Notes: a model not told the origin generated them from the letters alone. A stretch of 64,000 nucleotides of DNA from Marinobacterium zhoushanense (GCF_014641945.1 NZ_BMIJ01000008.1:124001-188000), one strand, 5' to 3'. Counted from the first letter of the stretch, positions 18,508-27,736 are shown. Numbers and translations are program-made.

Positions 18508-19998
18508 TCAGCCTGCCCGGTACAGGCTATCCCTGTCCGCCTTGCTGCGCTCTCCGTCACGCTGAGCCGTCACTACTGCCCGGCTGACCAAGTCATGCCT
18601 GCGTGCAACCCCGATATCATCCGGAATTTTCTGACCGTCGGCGACATAGGCGATCGGTATCTGCTTCTCCACCGCCAGCGTCAGCGCGTCACCCAGACTG
18701 CCCGACTCATCCATTTTACTCAACACACAGCCATTCAGTCCCAGTGACGAGTATGTCTGCCAAGCACTTTCCATCAACTGCCGCTGACTTGAACAGGAGA
18801 GTACCAACAGCTTTTTAATTCTCACCGAGACACTTTCCAGCATCTCCAACTGCAGCTGTCCAGCAGGATCCTGAGCGTTCATTCCCGCGGTATCGATCAG
18901 CACCAGTCGCTTACCGCTCAACGACTGCAACACCTCTTCCAGGCTGTGGTTTTCATCCACCACGCGCACAGGCACATCCAGTATGCGGCCAAAGGTCTTC
19001 AACTGCTCGTGCGCTGCAATACGGAAGCTGTCTGTGGTCACCAGTGCCAGACTCGAACTGCCGTGCTGCAACACATAACGCGCCGCCAGCTTACCGATGG
19101 TCGTGGTTTTACCAACACCCGTCGGTCCGACAAACGCCAGCATGCCACCGCGCTCGATCATCTCCTCACCGACGACAGGGATAGAGTCGGCCAAACGCGC
19201 CAGCGCGTTGCGCCAGGCCTTATCGATCGCCAGATTCGGCTCGATGGATGCCAACAGAGAACGAGACAGACGCGGCCCCAACCCCAGACGATCAAAACGC
19301 CGTTCAAGCTGCCCCTTGAGCCCGGACGGAGATGAGGCGGATGGCGCAAGTTCCGGCTCAGAAACGCGAGTCTGGGCGGGAGCTGAGACCGGCGCACTGG
19401 CACGGACAGCAACCTGCTGCTCAAGAAGTGCACGCAGCTGATGTATCTCATCCTGCATATTCCGAATCAGCAGATGATCCTCGGCCTCACTGCCCTCAGC
19501 CACACGTGGTTCTTCTCGCGGCTGCGGCACAGGTTTGGAGCGAGGACGCACAGGGGCCGCAGGTTTAGCCGGCTCATCATCCAACCCTGCCGCTGCCCGC
19601 TCCCGCTGCCGCGCGCGCAAGGACTCAAGAATGGACTGCAACTCGTCATCCTCGGCCAACTGACGATTGGCGCTACGACTCACCTCCGAACGGGCAATAC
19701 CCTCCTGAGCCCTGGCGATATCAAGACGTGCGCGCTCCAGCTCGGAATCCAGTCCGCTTTGACGCGGCGCCTGCGTGCCTGCCGAGGTCAGGATCCGCAC
19801 CTGCTCTTCGCGACGGCGCTCCCGCTCGCGCTTGAGCTCATGCTGCGCCGCCTCATACTCATCCTCGCGAGCGACAACGATCTCCACCCCACCGGCAACT
19901 CGATGGTTGGAAACGATCACGGCGTCAGGGCCGATCTCCTCTCGGACTCTTCGCATCGCCTGACGCATGTCTGGTGCAAATATGCGTTTTACTTTCAT
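18508..19998 (-). CDS. flhF: FlhF, SRP-type GTPase for polar flagellum placement
   Basis: A 496-residue protein: basic N-terminal domain beginning MKVKRIFAPDMRQAMRRVREE, a long variable B region rich in Arg, Glu and Pro (about 60-215), then an SRP-like NG GTPase with G1 GPTGVGKTTTIGKLA, G3 LIDTAGM and G4 SKMDESGSLG. FlhF sets the site and number of polar flagella and helps recruit FliF. Its ribosome site AAGGGA overlaps the FliA-type -10 element upstream. Confidence 0.95.
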   Translation of the reverse strand: MKVKRIFAPDMRQAMRRVREEIGPDAVIVSNHRVAGGVEIVVAREDEYEAAQHELKRERERRREEQVRILTSAGTQAPRQSGLDSELERARLDIARAQEGIARSEVSRSANRQLAEDDELQSILESLRARQRERAAAGLDDEPAKPAAPVRPRSKPVPQPREEPRVAEGSEAEDHLLIRNMQDEIHQLRALLEQQVAVRASAPVSAPAQTRVSEPELAPSASSPSGLKGQLERRFDRLGLGPRLSRSLLASIEPNLAIDKAWRNALARLADSIPVVGEEMIERGGMLAFVGPTGVGKTTTIGKLAARYVLQHGSSSLALVTTDSFRIAAHEQLKTFGRILDVPVRVVDENHSLEEVLQSLSGKRLVLIDTAGMNAQDPAGQLQLEMLESVSVRIKKLLVLSCSSQRQLMESAWQTYSSLGLNGCVLSKMDESGSLGDALTLAVEKQIPIAYVADGQKIPDDIGVARRHDLVSRAVVTAQRDGERSKADRDSLYRAG

Positions 19999-20007
19999 AT
20001 TCGTCCC

Positions 20008-20034
20008 TTATCGGCCGACAAGCGGAAAACTGTT
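20008..20034 (-). promoter_or_regulatory. Predicted sigma-28 (FliA) promoter at the flhA-flhF junction
   Basis: On the minus strand AACAGTTT (20027-20034; 6 of 8 to TAAAGTTT), an 11-base spacer and an exact GCCGATAA (20008-20015) match the FliA consensus TAAAGTTT-N11-GCCGATAA. Transcription would begin within a few bases of the flhF ATG, so the flhF ribosome site would be lost but flhG, fliA and the che genes would be expressed. Confidence 0.7.
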
Positions 20035-22183
20035 AGCCATTTTGTCCCCCGACTGTCGCCACAATGGTGACATTTTTGTTCTCGGGTATCTCCTGGTAGG
20101 AGAGCACATGTACCTGCTGCTCCCCGTAGCGCACGAACTTGGCCAGCAATGGGCGTATCGGTGCCGAAACCAGCAGCACCGATGGCTGCCCTTTCACCTC
20201 TTGACTCTGCGCCGCCTGGGCCAGCGACTTCTGCAGCCGCTCCGCCATTCCCGGCTCTAATACAAGCCCCTCTTCCCCCTGCTGACGCTGCTGCATGGAG
20301 CTCAGCAACATCTGTTCCAGCGGCGGGTCCAGGGTAATCACCGGCAGGTCCGGGCTCGCGCCGTTTATGGTCTGCACGATCAACCGCGATAACGCAATAC
20401 GTACCGATGCCGTCAGCGCCAACGGATCTTGGGTACGACTCACCGCTTCCGCCAGGGCTTCCAGAACCGTTCTAAAGTCCTTCAACGGCACCTGTTCCAT
20501 CAGCAGATTCTGCAGCACCTTGAGCAACACGCTGATCGACAGTTTTTTAGGTACCAGCTCTTCGACCAGCTTCGGCGATTTCTTCGCCGCCATATCCAGC
20601 AGCTGCTGCACCTCTTCATGACCAAGCAGTTCATGGGAGTGGCCGTGCAGTACTTTATTGATATGGGTCGCCACCACCGTACTGGCGTCGACTACAGTGT
20701 AGCCGAGAGTCTGCGCCCGCTCTTTCTGGGGCTTCTCTATCCATATCGCGTCCAGACCGAACGCGGGATCCTTGACCGCTATACCGTCGATTTTGCCGAA
20801 CACCTGGCCCGGATTGATCGCCAGTTCGCGGTCGGGATAGATCTCCGCTTCGCCGACAATAACCCCCATCATGGTGATCCTGTAGGCACCCGGCAGCAGA
20901 TCGAGATTATCGCGGATATGTACCGATGGCACGAGAAAACCCAGCTCCTGTGATAACTTCTTGCGCACGCCCTTGATGCGGTTCAGCAGTTGGCCACCCT
21001 GCATCTTATCTACCATCGGAATCAGCCTGTATCCAACCTCCAGACCGATCATGTCCACCGGCATCACATCGTCCCAGCCCAGCTCGCGACTCTCTTCGCC
21101 AGCCGCGGCCTCAGAGGGCGTCTGCTCAACCGGTTCCTCTCTGGCCTCCGCCTTACGCCGCCTCTCCTCCTGACCTATGTACCAAGCCGCCCCGGCAGCA
21201 GCGGCCGCCAGCGACAGGAACGCAAAGTGCGGCATACCCGGCACGACGCCCATAACTGTCAAAATTACGGCGGAAACATACAGCGCACGCGGTGATGCGA
21301 ACATCTGCCGAAATACCTGCTTACCCATCTCTTCAGAAGAGTTGGCTCGCGTCACCATTACGGCGGCTGCTGTGGAGAGCAGCAGAGAGGGGATCTGTGC
21401 GACCAGACCGTCACCGATAGTCAGCAGTGCATAGTACTGCAGCGCCAGCTCGAAGCTGAGCCCATGCTGCAGCATGCCTATACCCACGCCACCGAACAGG
21501 TTGATCACCAGAATCAGTATCCCGGCGACCGCATCACCGCGTACAAATTTCGAGGCACCGTCCATCGCCCCGTAAAAGTCCGCCTCCTGCGTAACCTCAC
21601 TGCGCCGTTCGCGCGCCTCATCCTGGCTAATGAGACCGGCGTTCAGATCAGCATCAATCGCCATCTGTTTACCGGGCATCGCATCGAGGGTAAAGCGGGC
21701 ACTCACCTCGGAGATACGTCCAGCACCCTTGGTCACCACCACGAAGTTGATGATCACCAGGATCATAAATACGATAACACCGACAATGTAGTTACCGCCG
21801 ACGACCACATCACCGAACGCCTGGATCACCTTACCGGCAGCGCCCGTACCCTCATGCCCGTACAGCAGAACCACTCGCGTCGAGGCCACGTTGAGAGCCA
21901 GGCGCATCAGCGTTGCGGCAAGCAGAACGGTTGGAAACACCCCAAAATCGAGCGGTCGCAGAGCGTAGATTGCCACCAGCAGGACCACGATCGACAGGGC
22001 AATATTGAAGGTAAAGGAGACATCCAGCAGGAACGGCGGCATCGGCAACGTCACCATCGCCAAAATGACCAGCAGCAGAAGCGGAATACCGAGATTCCCC
22101 TCTGTCAGGCTGCGAGCATTATTGATGATGGCTGTACGGTCCAAACGCCCCCCATAACGCCAATAAATTGGCACAAAAGCCAT
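20033..22183 (-). CDS. flhA: FlhA, flagellar export gate protein
   Basis: A 716-residue protein with about eight membrane segments in the first 330 residues, the FHIPEP-family cytoplasmic loop (GRISEVSARFTLDAMPGKQMAIDADLNAG, split here in two parts) and a four-domain C-terminal cytoplasmic region that docks chaperones and substrates. As given, it begins with 13 residues (MAFVPIYWRYGGR) not expected in FlhA; a TTG start at residue 14 would give the usual LDRTAIINNARSL opening, so the true start is uncertain. A sigma-54 promoter and a FleQ-like box lie upstream. Confidence 0.95.
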   Translation of the reverse strand: MAFVPIYWRYGGRLDRTAIINNARSLTEGNLGIPLLLLVILAMVTLPMPPFLLDVSFTFNIALSIVVLLVAIYALRPLDFGVFPTVLLAATLMRLALNVASTRVVLLYGHEGTGAAGKVIQAFGDVVVGGNYIVGVIVFMILVIINFVVVTKGAGRISEVSARFTLDAMPGKQMAIDADLNAGLISQDEARERRSEVTQEADFYGAMDGASKFVRGDAVAGILILVINLFGGVGIGMLQHGLSFELALQYYALLTIGDGLVAQIPSLLLSTAAAVMVTRANSSEEMGKQVFRQMFASPRALYVSAVILTVMGVVPGMPHFAFLSLAAAAAGAAWYIGQEERRRKAEAREEPVEQTPSEAAAGEESRELGWDDVMPVDMIGLEVGYRLIPMVDKMQGGQLLNRIKGVRKKLSQELGFLVPSVHIRDNLDLLPGAYRITMMGVIVGEAEIYPDRELAINPGQVFGKIDGIAVKDPAFGLDAIWIEKPQKERAQTLGYTVVDASTVVATHINKVLHGHSHELLGHEEVQQLLDMAAKKSPKLVEELVPKKLSISVLLKVLQNLLMEQVPLKDFRTVLEALAEAVSRTQDPLALTASVRIALSRLIVQTINGASPDLPVITLDPPLEQMLLSSMQQRQQGEEGLVLEPGMAERLQKSLAQAAQSQEVKGQPSVLLVSAPIRPLLAKFVRYGEQQVHVLSYQEIPENKNVTIVATVGGQNG

Positions 22184-22240
22184 ATCCGGACGTTTTATGG
22201 CGTGAAAAACACCACAGAACAGCCAAGAAGAGCCTTAATC

Positions 22241-22254
22241 ACCAATTTTTTGAC
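22241..22254 (-). promoter_or_regulatory. FleQ-box-like site in the flhA leader
   Basis: The minus strand reads GTCAAAAAATTGGT, 11 of 14 to the FleQ consensus GTCAATAAATTGAC as I recall it. It lies about 17-30 bases downstream of the start predicted from the sigma-54 promoter, a position known for FleQ at flagellar promoters of Pseudomonas. Confidence 0.45.
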
Positions 22255-22280
22255 GTAAAATAATCGATCAACAATAGATT

Positions 22281-22298
22281 AAGCAAAATATCCGCCAA
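22281..22298 (-). promoter_or_regulatory. Predicted sigma-54 promoter of flhA
   Basis: The minus strand reads TTGGCGGATATTTTGCTT directly after the flhB stop. The invariant GG and GC are ten bases apart, and TGGC and TTGCT match the -24/-12 consensus. The leader to flhA is about 90 bases. Confidence 0.8.
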
Positions 22299-23444
22299 CT
22301 ATTCAGGATCGACACGGAAAGCACCGGGTATCTCGATCTCATCCTCCCCGGGCGCTATCGGCTCTTCACTTTCAAGCCGCTGCCGGTAACGTTTCAGCTG
22401 GAACACATAGGCCAGCACCTGGGCAACCGATTTGTACAATCCAACCGGCACTTCATCACCCAGCTCAGAGGCATGATAGAGCGCTCGCGCCAATGCCGGT
22501 GAAGCGAGTATCGGCACCTCATGCTCTTGTGCTATTTCACGAATCCTCAGGGCAACAAAATCAACCCCCATAGCCACTACAAAGGGCGCCCCTCCTCGCT
22601 CTGGATCGTAGCGGATCGCCACCGCATAGTGCGTCGGGTTGGTAATCACCACATCAGCCTCTGGCACCTCCTTCATCATGCGGCGCCGGGACATCTCCAA
22701 CTGCAACTGCCGGATCTTACCCTTGACCTCCGGCTTACCCTCCGCATTCTTCATCTCATCCTTGACCTCCTGCAGCGTCATTTTCAGCTTTTTCTTATAA
22801 CTGTAGAGCTGAAACGGCACATCAACCACCGAGATCAGAATCATCGCCGCACTCATCACCAGAAATGACCAGACCACAATCTCAACCGCATGCCCGATAG
22901 CAACCTCGGTGGCCTGCTTGGCCAGCGAGGCGATCTCCGGCCTGTCAATCATCAGCACCAATATTGCCACGGTACCGACCACCAAAAACTTGGCCGTCCC
23001 CTTGAGCAGCTCGACCAGAGAGTTCAGTGAAAACATACGCTTGAGGCCGGAGAGTGGATTGATACGACTCCCCTTGGGCTGCAGCGCCTGACCACTGAAA
23101 TTCCAGCCACCCAGTGCAATAGGACTGAGCAGAGCCGCAATAGCCAGCAGCACGAATAACCCCCAAAGACTTAGAAATGCATCCATCAGCGCCTGCACCA
23201 GATGCTCGATCATCTGCGATGGATCGCTGATCGCCTTCCTGTCCAGCGCAAAGTTGGCTTTCATCAACGCCATCATGTCCACGGCGATCTGACTACCGAA
23301 AATCAACGCGGCAAAGCCCGCCACCATCAACAAGGCGGTGGTCGTCAACTCCTTGGATCGGGGAACATCGCCTTTCTCACGTGCGTCCTGAAGGCGTTTC
23401 GATGTAGGGTCTTCTGTCTTTTCCTGACCGCTATCTTCAGCCAC
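22299..23444 (-). CDS. flhB: FlhB, export gate protein and substrate-specificity switch
   Basis: A 381-residue protein: N-terminal SGQEKTEDPTSKRLQDAREKG, four membrane segments, a connecting helix and a cytoplasmic domain with the autocleavage site NPTH (in VVITNPTHYAVAIRYD). Cleavage lets FliK switch export from hook to filament subunits. The C-terminal tail after the conserved domain is acidic. The start is GTG with GGAGG upstream and overlaps the end of fliR. Confidence 0.97.
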   Translation of the reverse strand: MAEDSGQEKTEDPTSKRLQDAREKGDVPRSKELTTTALLMVAGFAALIFGSQIAVDMMALMKANFALDRKAISDPSQMIEHLVQALMDAFLSLWGLFVLLAIAALLSPIALGGWNFSGQALQPKGSRINPLSGLKRMFSLNSLVELLKGTAKFLVVGTVAILVLMIDRPEIASLAKQATEVAIGHAVEIVVWSFLVMSAAMILISVVDVPFQLYSYKKKLKMTLQEVKDEMKNAEGKPEVKGKIRQLQLEMSRRRMMKEVPEADVVITNPTHYAVAIRYDPERGGAPFVVAMGVDFVALRIREIAQEHEVPILASPALARALYHASELGDEVPVGLYKSVAQVLAYVFQLKRYRQRLESEEPIAPGEDEIEIPGAFRVDPE

Positions 23445-24222
23445 TGCGCGCCGCCTCCTGCACCATATCGGAGATCAACTGCAGAATTCTCGAAGCAAAA
23501 CTCTCGTACTGACCCAGAAAGCCGCTCAACGACGCCCATACGATGACGATGCCCAGCAGCATGGTGAAAGGGAAACCGATTGCGAAGATATTGAGCTGAG
23601 GTGCCGCCTTGGTCATCACGCCGAAGGCGAAGTTAACCACCAGCACCGCCGTGACCGCCGGCAATGCCATCAGCAGGCCCGCCGAAAACACCCAGCTCCC
23701 CGCGAGCACTATATTCCATAGACTGGACAGATTCGGTGAATGACCGACCGGAAGCACATCAAAACTCTTGACCAGAATCTCGATGACCACCAGGTGGCCG
23801 TCCATCGCCAGGAACATCAGCATCACCATCATCAGGTAAAACTGACCCAGCACCACCACCGAGGTACCGTTGGCGGGATCGGTCATCGAGGCGAAGCCAA
23901 GCCCCATCTGGTTGGCGATCATCTGCCCGCCCAAGGCGAAGGTTTCCATCAGCAGGTTGAGCGTAAAGCCCAGCACACTGCCAATTAAGATCTGCTCGGC
24001 AATCAGCAACCACATCCTTACGGACAGGCCGTCGTAGGCCGGCATCGGCGGCACCACCGGCACCAGCACGACGGTAATCGCCAGCGCCAGCCCCAAGCGT
24101 GCTCTCATCGGCACCAACTGAGTACCGATCATCGGCATGGTCATCAACATCGACGCAACCCGAAACAGCGGCAACAACACCATCGCCACCATGCCTTCGA
24201 TCTGCGTCAGGTCGATCTGCAT
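23437..24222 (-). CDS. fliR: FliR, flagellar export gate protein
   Basis: A 261-residue membrane protein with about six hydrophobic segments and FliR features: FRVASMLMTMPMIGTQLVP near the start, ILIGSVLGFTLNLLMETFALGGQMIANQMGLGFA in the middle (two adjacent parts) and a C-terminal FAIGFPFTMLLGIVIV. With FliP and FliQ it builds the helical export pore under the MS ring. Start ATG 4 bases downstream of fliQ; end overlaps flhB. Confidence 0.95.
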   Translation of the reverse strand: MQIDLTQIEGMVAMVLLPLFRVASMLMTMPMIGTQLVPMRARLGLALAITVVLVPVVPPMPAYDGLSVRMWLLIAEQILIGSVLGFTLNLLMETFALGGQMIANQMGLGFASMTDPANGTSVVVLGQFYLMMVMLMFLAMDGHLVVIEILVKSFDVLPVGHSPNLSSLWNIVLAGSWVFSAGLLMALPAVTAVLVVNFAFGVMTKAAPQLNIFAIGFPFTMLLGIVIVWASLSGFLGQYESFASRILQLISDMVQEAARSG

Positions 24223-24226
24223 CGAA

Positions 24227-24496
24227 TTAACCGATCAAGCGCGGGATATTGGTAAACATGAAATTGAACTGCTCCATCAGCTGATTCACGATCCAGGGCC
24301 CTGAAGCCATCAGTGCCAGCAGCGTGACGATGAGACGCGGCAGAAAGCTCAGCATCTGCTCGTTGATCTGAGTAGCGGCCTGGAAGATCGACACAATCAA
24401 GCCCACCATCAGGCCCGGCATCACGATCACCGTTACGATCAGCACCACCAGCCAGAGCGCCCCACCGAACAGATCCAGTACCATACCGGTTGTCAT
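24227..24496 (-). CDS. fliQ: FliQ, flagellar export gate protein
   Basis: An 89-residue protein with two membrane helices and the FliQ pattern MPGLMVGLIVSIFQAATQINE followed by LSFLPRLIVTLLAL. Four copies join five FliP and one FliR in the export gate. It lies 9 bases downstream of fliP and 4 bases upstream of fliR. Confidence 0.96.
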   Translation of the reverse strand: MTTGMVLDLFGGALWLVVLIVTVIVMPGLMVGLIVSIFQAATQINEQMLSFLPRLIVTLLALMASGPWIVNQLMEQFNFMFTNIPRLIG

Positions 24497-24505
24497 TGCG
24501 ATCTC

Positions 24506-25240
24506 CTACATTCCGAAACTGGCGGCCAGCGTCCCCATCACCATTGCCCAGCCGTCGACCAATACGAACAGCATGATCTTGAATGGCAGGGAGATGATAA
24601 CCGGCGAGAGCATCATCATACCCATCGCCATCAACACGCTGGCCACTACGATATCGATCACCAGAAACGGGATAAACAGCATGAATCCGATCTGGAACGC
24701 AGTCTTCAGCTCGCTGGTAACAAATGCCGGCACCAGAACCCGCAGCGGAATCTCCTCAGGAGACGCCACCGGCGGCGTATTGGATATACGCATGAACAGA
24801 TCCAGATCATTCTCGCGCGTATTGCCGACCATAAATTGATGGAAAGGCCGACTGGCGGCTTTCACCGCATCCAGTGTACTGAGTTGTTCGTTTAGATAGG
24901 GCTGGACAGCCTGCTCGTTCACCCTATCCAACACCGGCGTCATGATAAACAGTGTCAGGAACAGCGCCAGCCCAAGCAAGACCTGATTGGAAGGCGCCTG
25001 CTGCAACCCCAGCGCCTGACGCAGAATGGACAGCACAATGATGATGCGGGTAAAAGAGGTCATCATCATCAACACCGCCGGCAGGAATGTCAGCAGTGTC
25101 ATCAGCGCGAGAATCTGTATCGTCACGCTGTAGTTGGCAGCACCATCCTCGCCGGTGACCACGGTTACAGCCGGGATACCCTGATCCGCGCCCCAGGCAG
25201 CAGAACTCAGCACCAGCAGCGGCATCAACAACCAACGCAT
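24506..25240 (-). CDS. fliP: FliP, flagellar export gate protein
   Basis: A 244-residue protein with a cleavable signal peptide (MRWLLMPLLVLSSAAWGADQ), then membrane segments LMTLLTFLPAVLMMMTSFTR and IVLSILRQALGLQQAPSNQVL, and a conserved C-terminal half (LVPAFVTSELKTAFQIGFMLF, as LVPAFVTSEL plus KTAFQIGF; MMMLSPVIISLPFKIMLFV). Overlaps fliO as ATGA. Confidence 0.97.
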   Translation of the reverse strand: MRWLLMPLLVLSSAAWGADQGIPAVTVVTGEDGAANYSVTIQILALMTLLTFLPAVLMMMTSFTRIIIVLSILRQALGLQQAPSNQVLLGLALFLTLFIMTPVLDRVNEQAVQPYLNEQLSTLDAVKAASRPFHQFMVGNTRENDLDLFMRISNTPPVASPEEIPLRVLVPAFVTSELKTAFQIGFMLFIPFLVIDIVVASVLMAMGMMMLSPVIISLPFKIMLFVLVDGWAMVMGTLAASFGM

Positions 25241-25692
25241 CAGGCATCTGGCTCCGATCGAGGGGAGGTAATGCTACCGCGTTGGCGCATCACATCTTGC
25301 AGACGTTTGGAGAAGACCCCATCCGGCCCCCGTTTCGGTTCGATGACCGGCGTCTCGAAGCGCTCCAGCAGCGTCACCTGAGAGGCCCCAACCCCCAGCA
25401 ACAACTGCTTCTCGCCCACCTGAACCAGCACCGCCCGCTCTCTCTGCCCCAGCGGCAGCACCGCCACCACCTGCATGCCTGAACGCTGTCCAGGCAACAG
25501 ATTGACCCGCTTAACGGCCCAGGCCAACAGCAGGATCAAGGCAATAACAGCAACGAGCCCCAGCACCAGTTCGAGGACAGCCCCAGTACCGACCGGATCG
25601 GAAAGCTGAACGCCAGTCCCGGTGGACTCGGCAGCACTGGCAGCCAAGGGCCCTGCAGTTAAAAGCACCACGATGACGGCTAACAAGCGCAT
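25240..25692 (-). CDS. fliO: FliO, flagellar export gate assembly protein
   Basis: A 150-residue protein with a signal-like N-terminus, one membrane helix (AVLELVLGLVAVIALILLL, about 38-56) and the cytoplasmic FliO segment VVAVLPLGQRERAVLVQVGE, LLLGV and VTLLERF. FliO acts as a scaffold for FliP assembly. The ATG overlaps the fliN stop by one base and the stop overlaps fliP. Confidence 0.93.
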   Translation of the reverse strand: MRLLAVIVVLLTAGPLAASAAESTGTGVQLSDPVGTGAVLELVLGLVAVIALILLLAWAVKRVNLLPGQRSGMQVVAVLPLGQRERAVLVQVGEKQLLLGVGASQVTLLERFETPVIEPKRGPDGVFSKRLQDVMRQRGSITSPRSEPDA

Positions 25693-26111
25693 TACTTCAA
25701 CCGCCGGATACGTTCCTGTGGACTGATCACGTCGGTCAGGCGAATGCCGTAACGATCGTTGACCACCACCACCTCACCGTGTGCGATCAGCGTGCCGTTA
25801 ATCTTCACATCCAGGGGTTCGCCTGCGACCCGGTTGAGCTCGATGACCGATCCCTGGCTGAGCTGCAGAAGGTTGCGAATCGGAATTTCCGTGCCGCCGA
25901 CCTCCATGGTCATACGCACCGGAATGTCGAGGATCACATCCAGTTTGGGATCGTCGATCGGGATCGACTCATCCTGAAGCTCGTCGAGATCAACCGCCTT
26001 GGCGCCGGAATCAGATACGCCTTCAGTGGCACTACCGGTCTGCTCCTCCAGCGCCGCCGCCCATTCATCAGCCAGGGCCTGCTGATCCAGATCGTTGTTT
26101 TCGTCACTCAC
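25692..26111 (-). CDS. fliN: FliN, C-ring switch protein
   Basis: A 139-residue protein: an acidic N-terminal 55 residues and a SpoA (surface presentation) domain, LDVILDIPVRMTMEVGGTEI, LLQLSQGSVIELNRVAGEPLD, INGTLIAHGEVVVV and GIRLTDVISPQERI (listed in separate parts). It forms the lower C-ring with FliM and binds FliH of the export ATPase. Located between fliM and fliO. Confidence 0.97.
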   Translation of the reverse strand: MSDENNDLDQQALADEWAAALEEQTGSATEGVSDSGAKAVDLDELQDESIPIDDPKLDVILDIPVRMTMEVGGTEIPIRNLLQLSQGSVIELNRVAGEPLDVKINGTLIAHGEVVVVNDRYGIRLTDVISPQERIRRLK

Positions 26112-26128
26112 GCTATAGTTCTCCGCGG

Positions 26129-27112
26129 CTAATCGGGCTGCTGCTTATACGGCTCCATTACCTTGATCGCCAGATTACCACGAGACGTACCCAGCTGGCA
26201 GTTATACACAGGGACTCCATGCGCATAGAGTGTCAGCTTCTCCTCCAGCTCGACCGGGATGACATCTCCGGCTTCGAACTGCATCACATCACGCAGTGTC
26301 ATCTCGCGTTCTGCCACGATCAGGTTGATATCCAAGGGCGCCAGCAGCACATCGCGATTCATCGCCGCGCGCCAACGCTCATCTTGCTGATCTTCGGTAT
26401 TTTGGTAGCCAGACACCAGGGTTTCCCGGATCGGCTCCAGCATGGAATAGGGCAAGGTGATATGTAGCTCGCCAGTGCCCCCCTCGAGATCGACCTGAAA
26501 GGTGCTGACCACCACAACTTCGGTTGGACTGACGACGTTTGCCATGGCGGGGTTCACCTCCGAGCCCACATGCTCGAACCTCACCTCTTTGACCGGCCGC
26601 CAGGCCTCCTGCAGATCGATAAACAGTTGCTGCAGGGTTTTGTTGACCAGGCGGGTTTCGGTAGGGGTAAATTCACGCCCCTCGATCTTGGCATGACGAC
26701 CATCGCCGCCGAAGAACTGGTCTACCAGCTTGAACACCAGCTTGGCATCCATAATGAATAGACCGGTACCGCGTAGCGGGCTGACCTTGACCAGATTCAT
26801 ACTGGTGGGAACGTACAGGGTGTGGATATAGTCGCCGTACTTCATCACCTGCACGCCACCAACCGTGACATCGGCGGTTCTGCGCAGCAGGTTGAACAGG
26901 CTGATACGGGTATGACGGGCGAAGCGCTCGTTGATCATCTCCAGCGTCGGCATGCGGCCGCGCACGATGCGCTCATGGCTGGCCAGGTCGTAGCTGCGTA
27001 CCCCGCCCTCCTCTTCCGCAACCTCCTCTTCGGCCGTCTCTACATCGCCATCATCAACGCCATGCAAGAGCGCATCGATCTCATCCTGCGACAGTAGATC
27101 TTTAACCGACAT
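26129..27112 (-). CDS. fliM: FliM, C-ring switch protein
   Basis: A 327-residue protein. The N-terminal peptide LLSQDEIDALLHGV is the CheY-P binding site. It is followed by a CheC-like middle domain (GGDGRHAKIEGREFTPTE, ERWRAAMNRDVLLAPLDINL) and a C-terminal SpoA domain (IPVELEEKLTLYAHGVPVYN). It changes rotation direction when CheY-P binds. An acidic stretch (residues 20-36) separates the peptide from the middle domain. Confidence 0.97.
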   Translation of the reverse strand: MSVKDLLSQDEIDALLHGVDDGDVETAEEEVAEEEGGVRSYDLASHERIVRGRMPTLEMINERFARHTRISLFNLLRRTADVTVGGVQVMKYGDYIHTLYVPTSMNLVKVSPLRGTGLFIMDAKLVFKLVDQFFGGDGRHAKIEGREFTPTETRLVNKTLQQLFIDLQEAWRPVKEVRFEHVGSEVNPAMANVVSPTEVVVVSTFQVDLEGGTGELHITLPYSMLEPIRETLVSGYQNTEDQQDERWRAAMNRDVLLAPLDINLIVAEREMTLRDVMQFEAGDVIPVELEEKLTLYAHGVPVYNCQLGTSRGNLAIKVMEPYKQQPD

Positions 27113-27126
27113 ACGGCCGCCCCCGC

Positions 27127-27642
27127 TTACTGCATAACCAGATTGGTAAACAGAATGGACTCAATACCGGGACGACCGATTTTGTCCTGCATAATCGATT
27201 GCACCGTCTCGATCGCCTGCTCCCTGAGTGCACGTTTACCCTCGATGGTCATCAGTGTTTCGAATTTCTGGGTGGAAAACAGGGTGTTTAGTCGCGCCAC
27301 CACCAGTGGCATATGCAGCTCAAGCGCATCGACAACCTCCTGATCGCGACTCTTCGCCTCTACGTAGGCCTGCATATAGTGGCGCTGGCCATCATCTGAC
27401 TGCAGCGTCACCACAAACATCGGCTTACCCTCCAGCGTGCGCACCTTGGTATAGAGCGCCTCCTGGCGGACCTGCTCCACCTCTTCGACTGCCGTCTCGT
27501 CACCGCCGGAGAGCAGGAAAAACGCCGTCGCCCCGCCGCCGCCGAGCACCAACAGTGCCGCGATGGCGATGATAATGATCAACCTCTTCTTGGACCCTTT
27601 ACCGCTTCCGTCCTCAACCTGGTCCTGAGCACCCTCAGCCAT
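27127..27642 (-). CDS. fliL: FliL, stator-associated membrane protein
   Basis: A 171-residue protein with a charged cytoplasmic N-terminus, one membrane helix (RLIIIIAIAALLVLGGGGATAFF, two parts around residues 20-42) and a periplasmic domain ending ILFTNLVMQ, the usual FliL end. FliL surrounds the stator and supports torque. I start at the ATG at 27642, which has GAGG 5 bases upstream; the frame is open for 10 more codons. First gene of the fliLMNOPQR-flhB run. Confidence 0.9.
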   Translation of the reverse strand: MAEGAQDQVEDGSGKGSKKRLIIIIAIAALLVLGGGGATAFFLLSGGDETAVEEVEQVRQEALYTKVRTLEGKPMFVVTLQSDDGQRHYMQAYVEAKSRDQEVVDALELHMPLVVARLNTLFSTQKFETLMTIEGKRALREQAIETVQSIMQDKIGRPGIESILFTNLVMQ

Positions 27643-27705
27643 TGCCACCTCGTCACCGTGCCGAATGGGCAAGAAATTTTGCCCGCCCGATCAAATCAGG
27701 CGACT

Positions 27706-27733
27706 AATATAACACACTGATTTTAGGTCTGAA
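27706..27733 (-). promoter_or_regulatory. Possible sigma-70 promoter of the fliL operon
   Basis: Minus strand TTCAGA (27728-27733), 16-base spacer and TATATT (27706-27711), located just after the fliK stop. An 18-base inverted repeat GGGCAA-N6-TTGCCC (27667-27684) lies in the leader. Weak support. Confidence 0.35.
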
Positions 27734-27736
27734 GCA

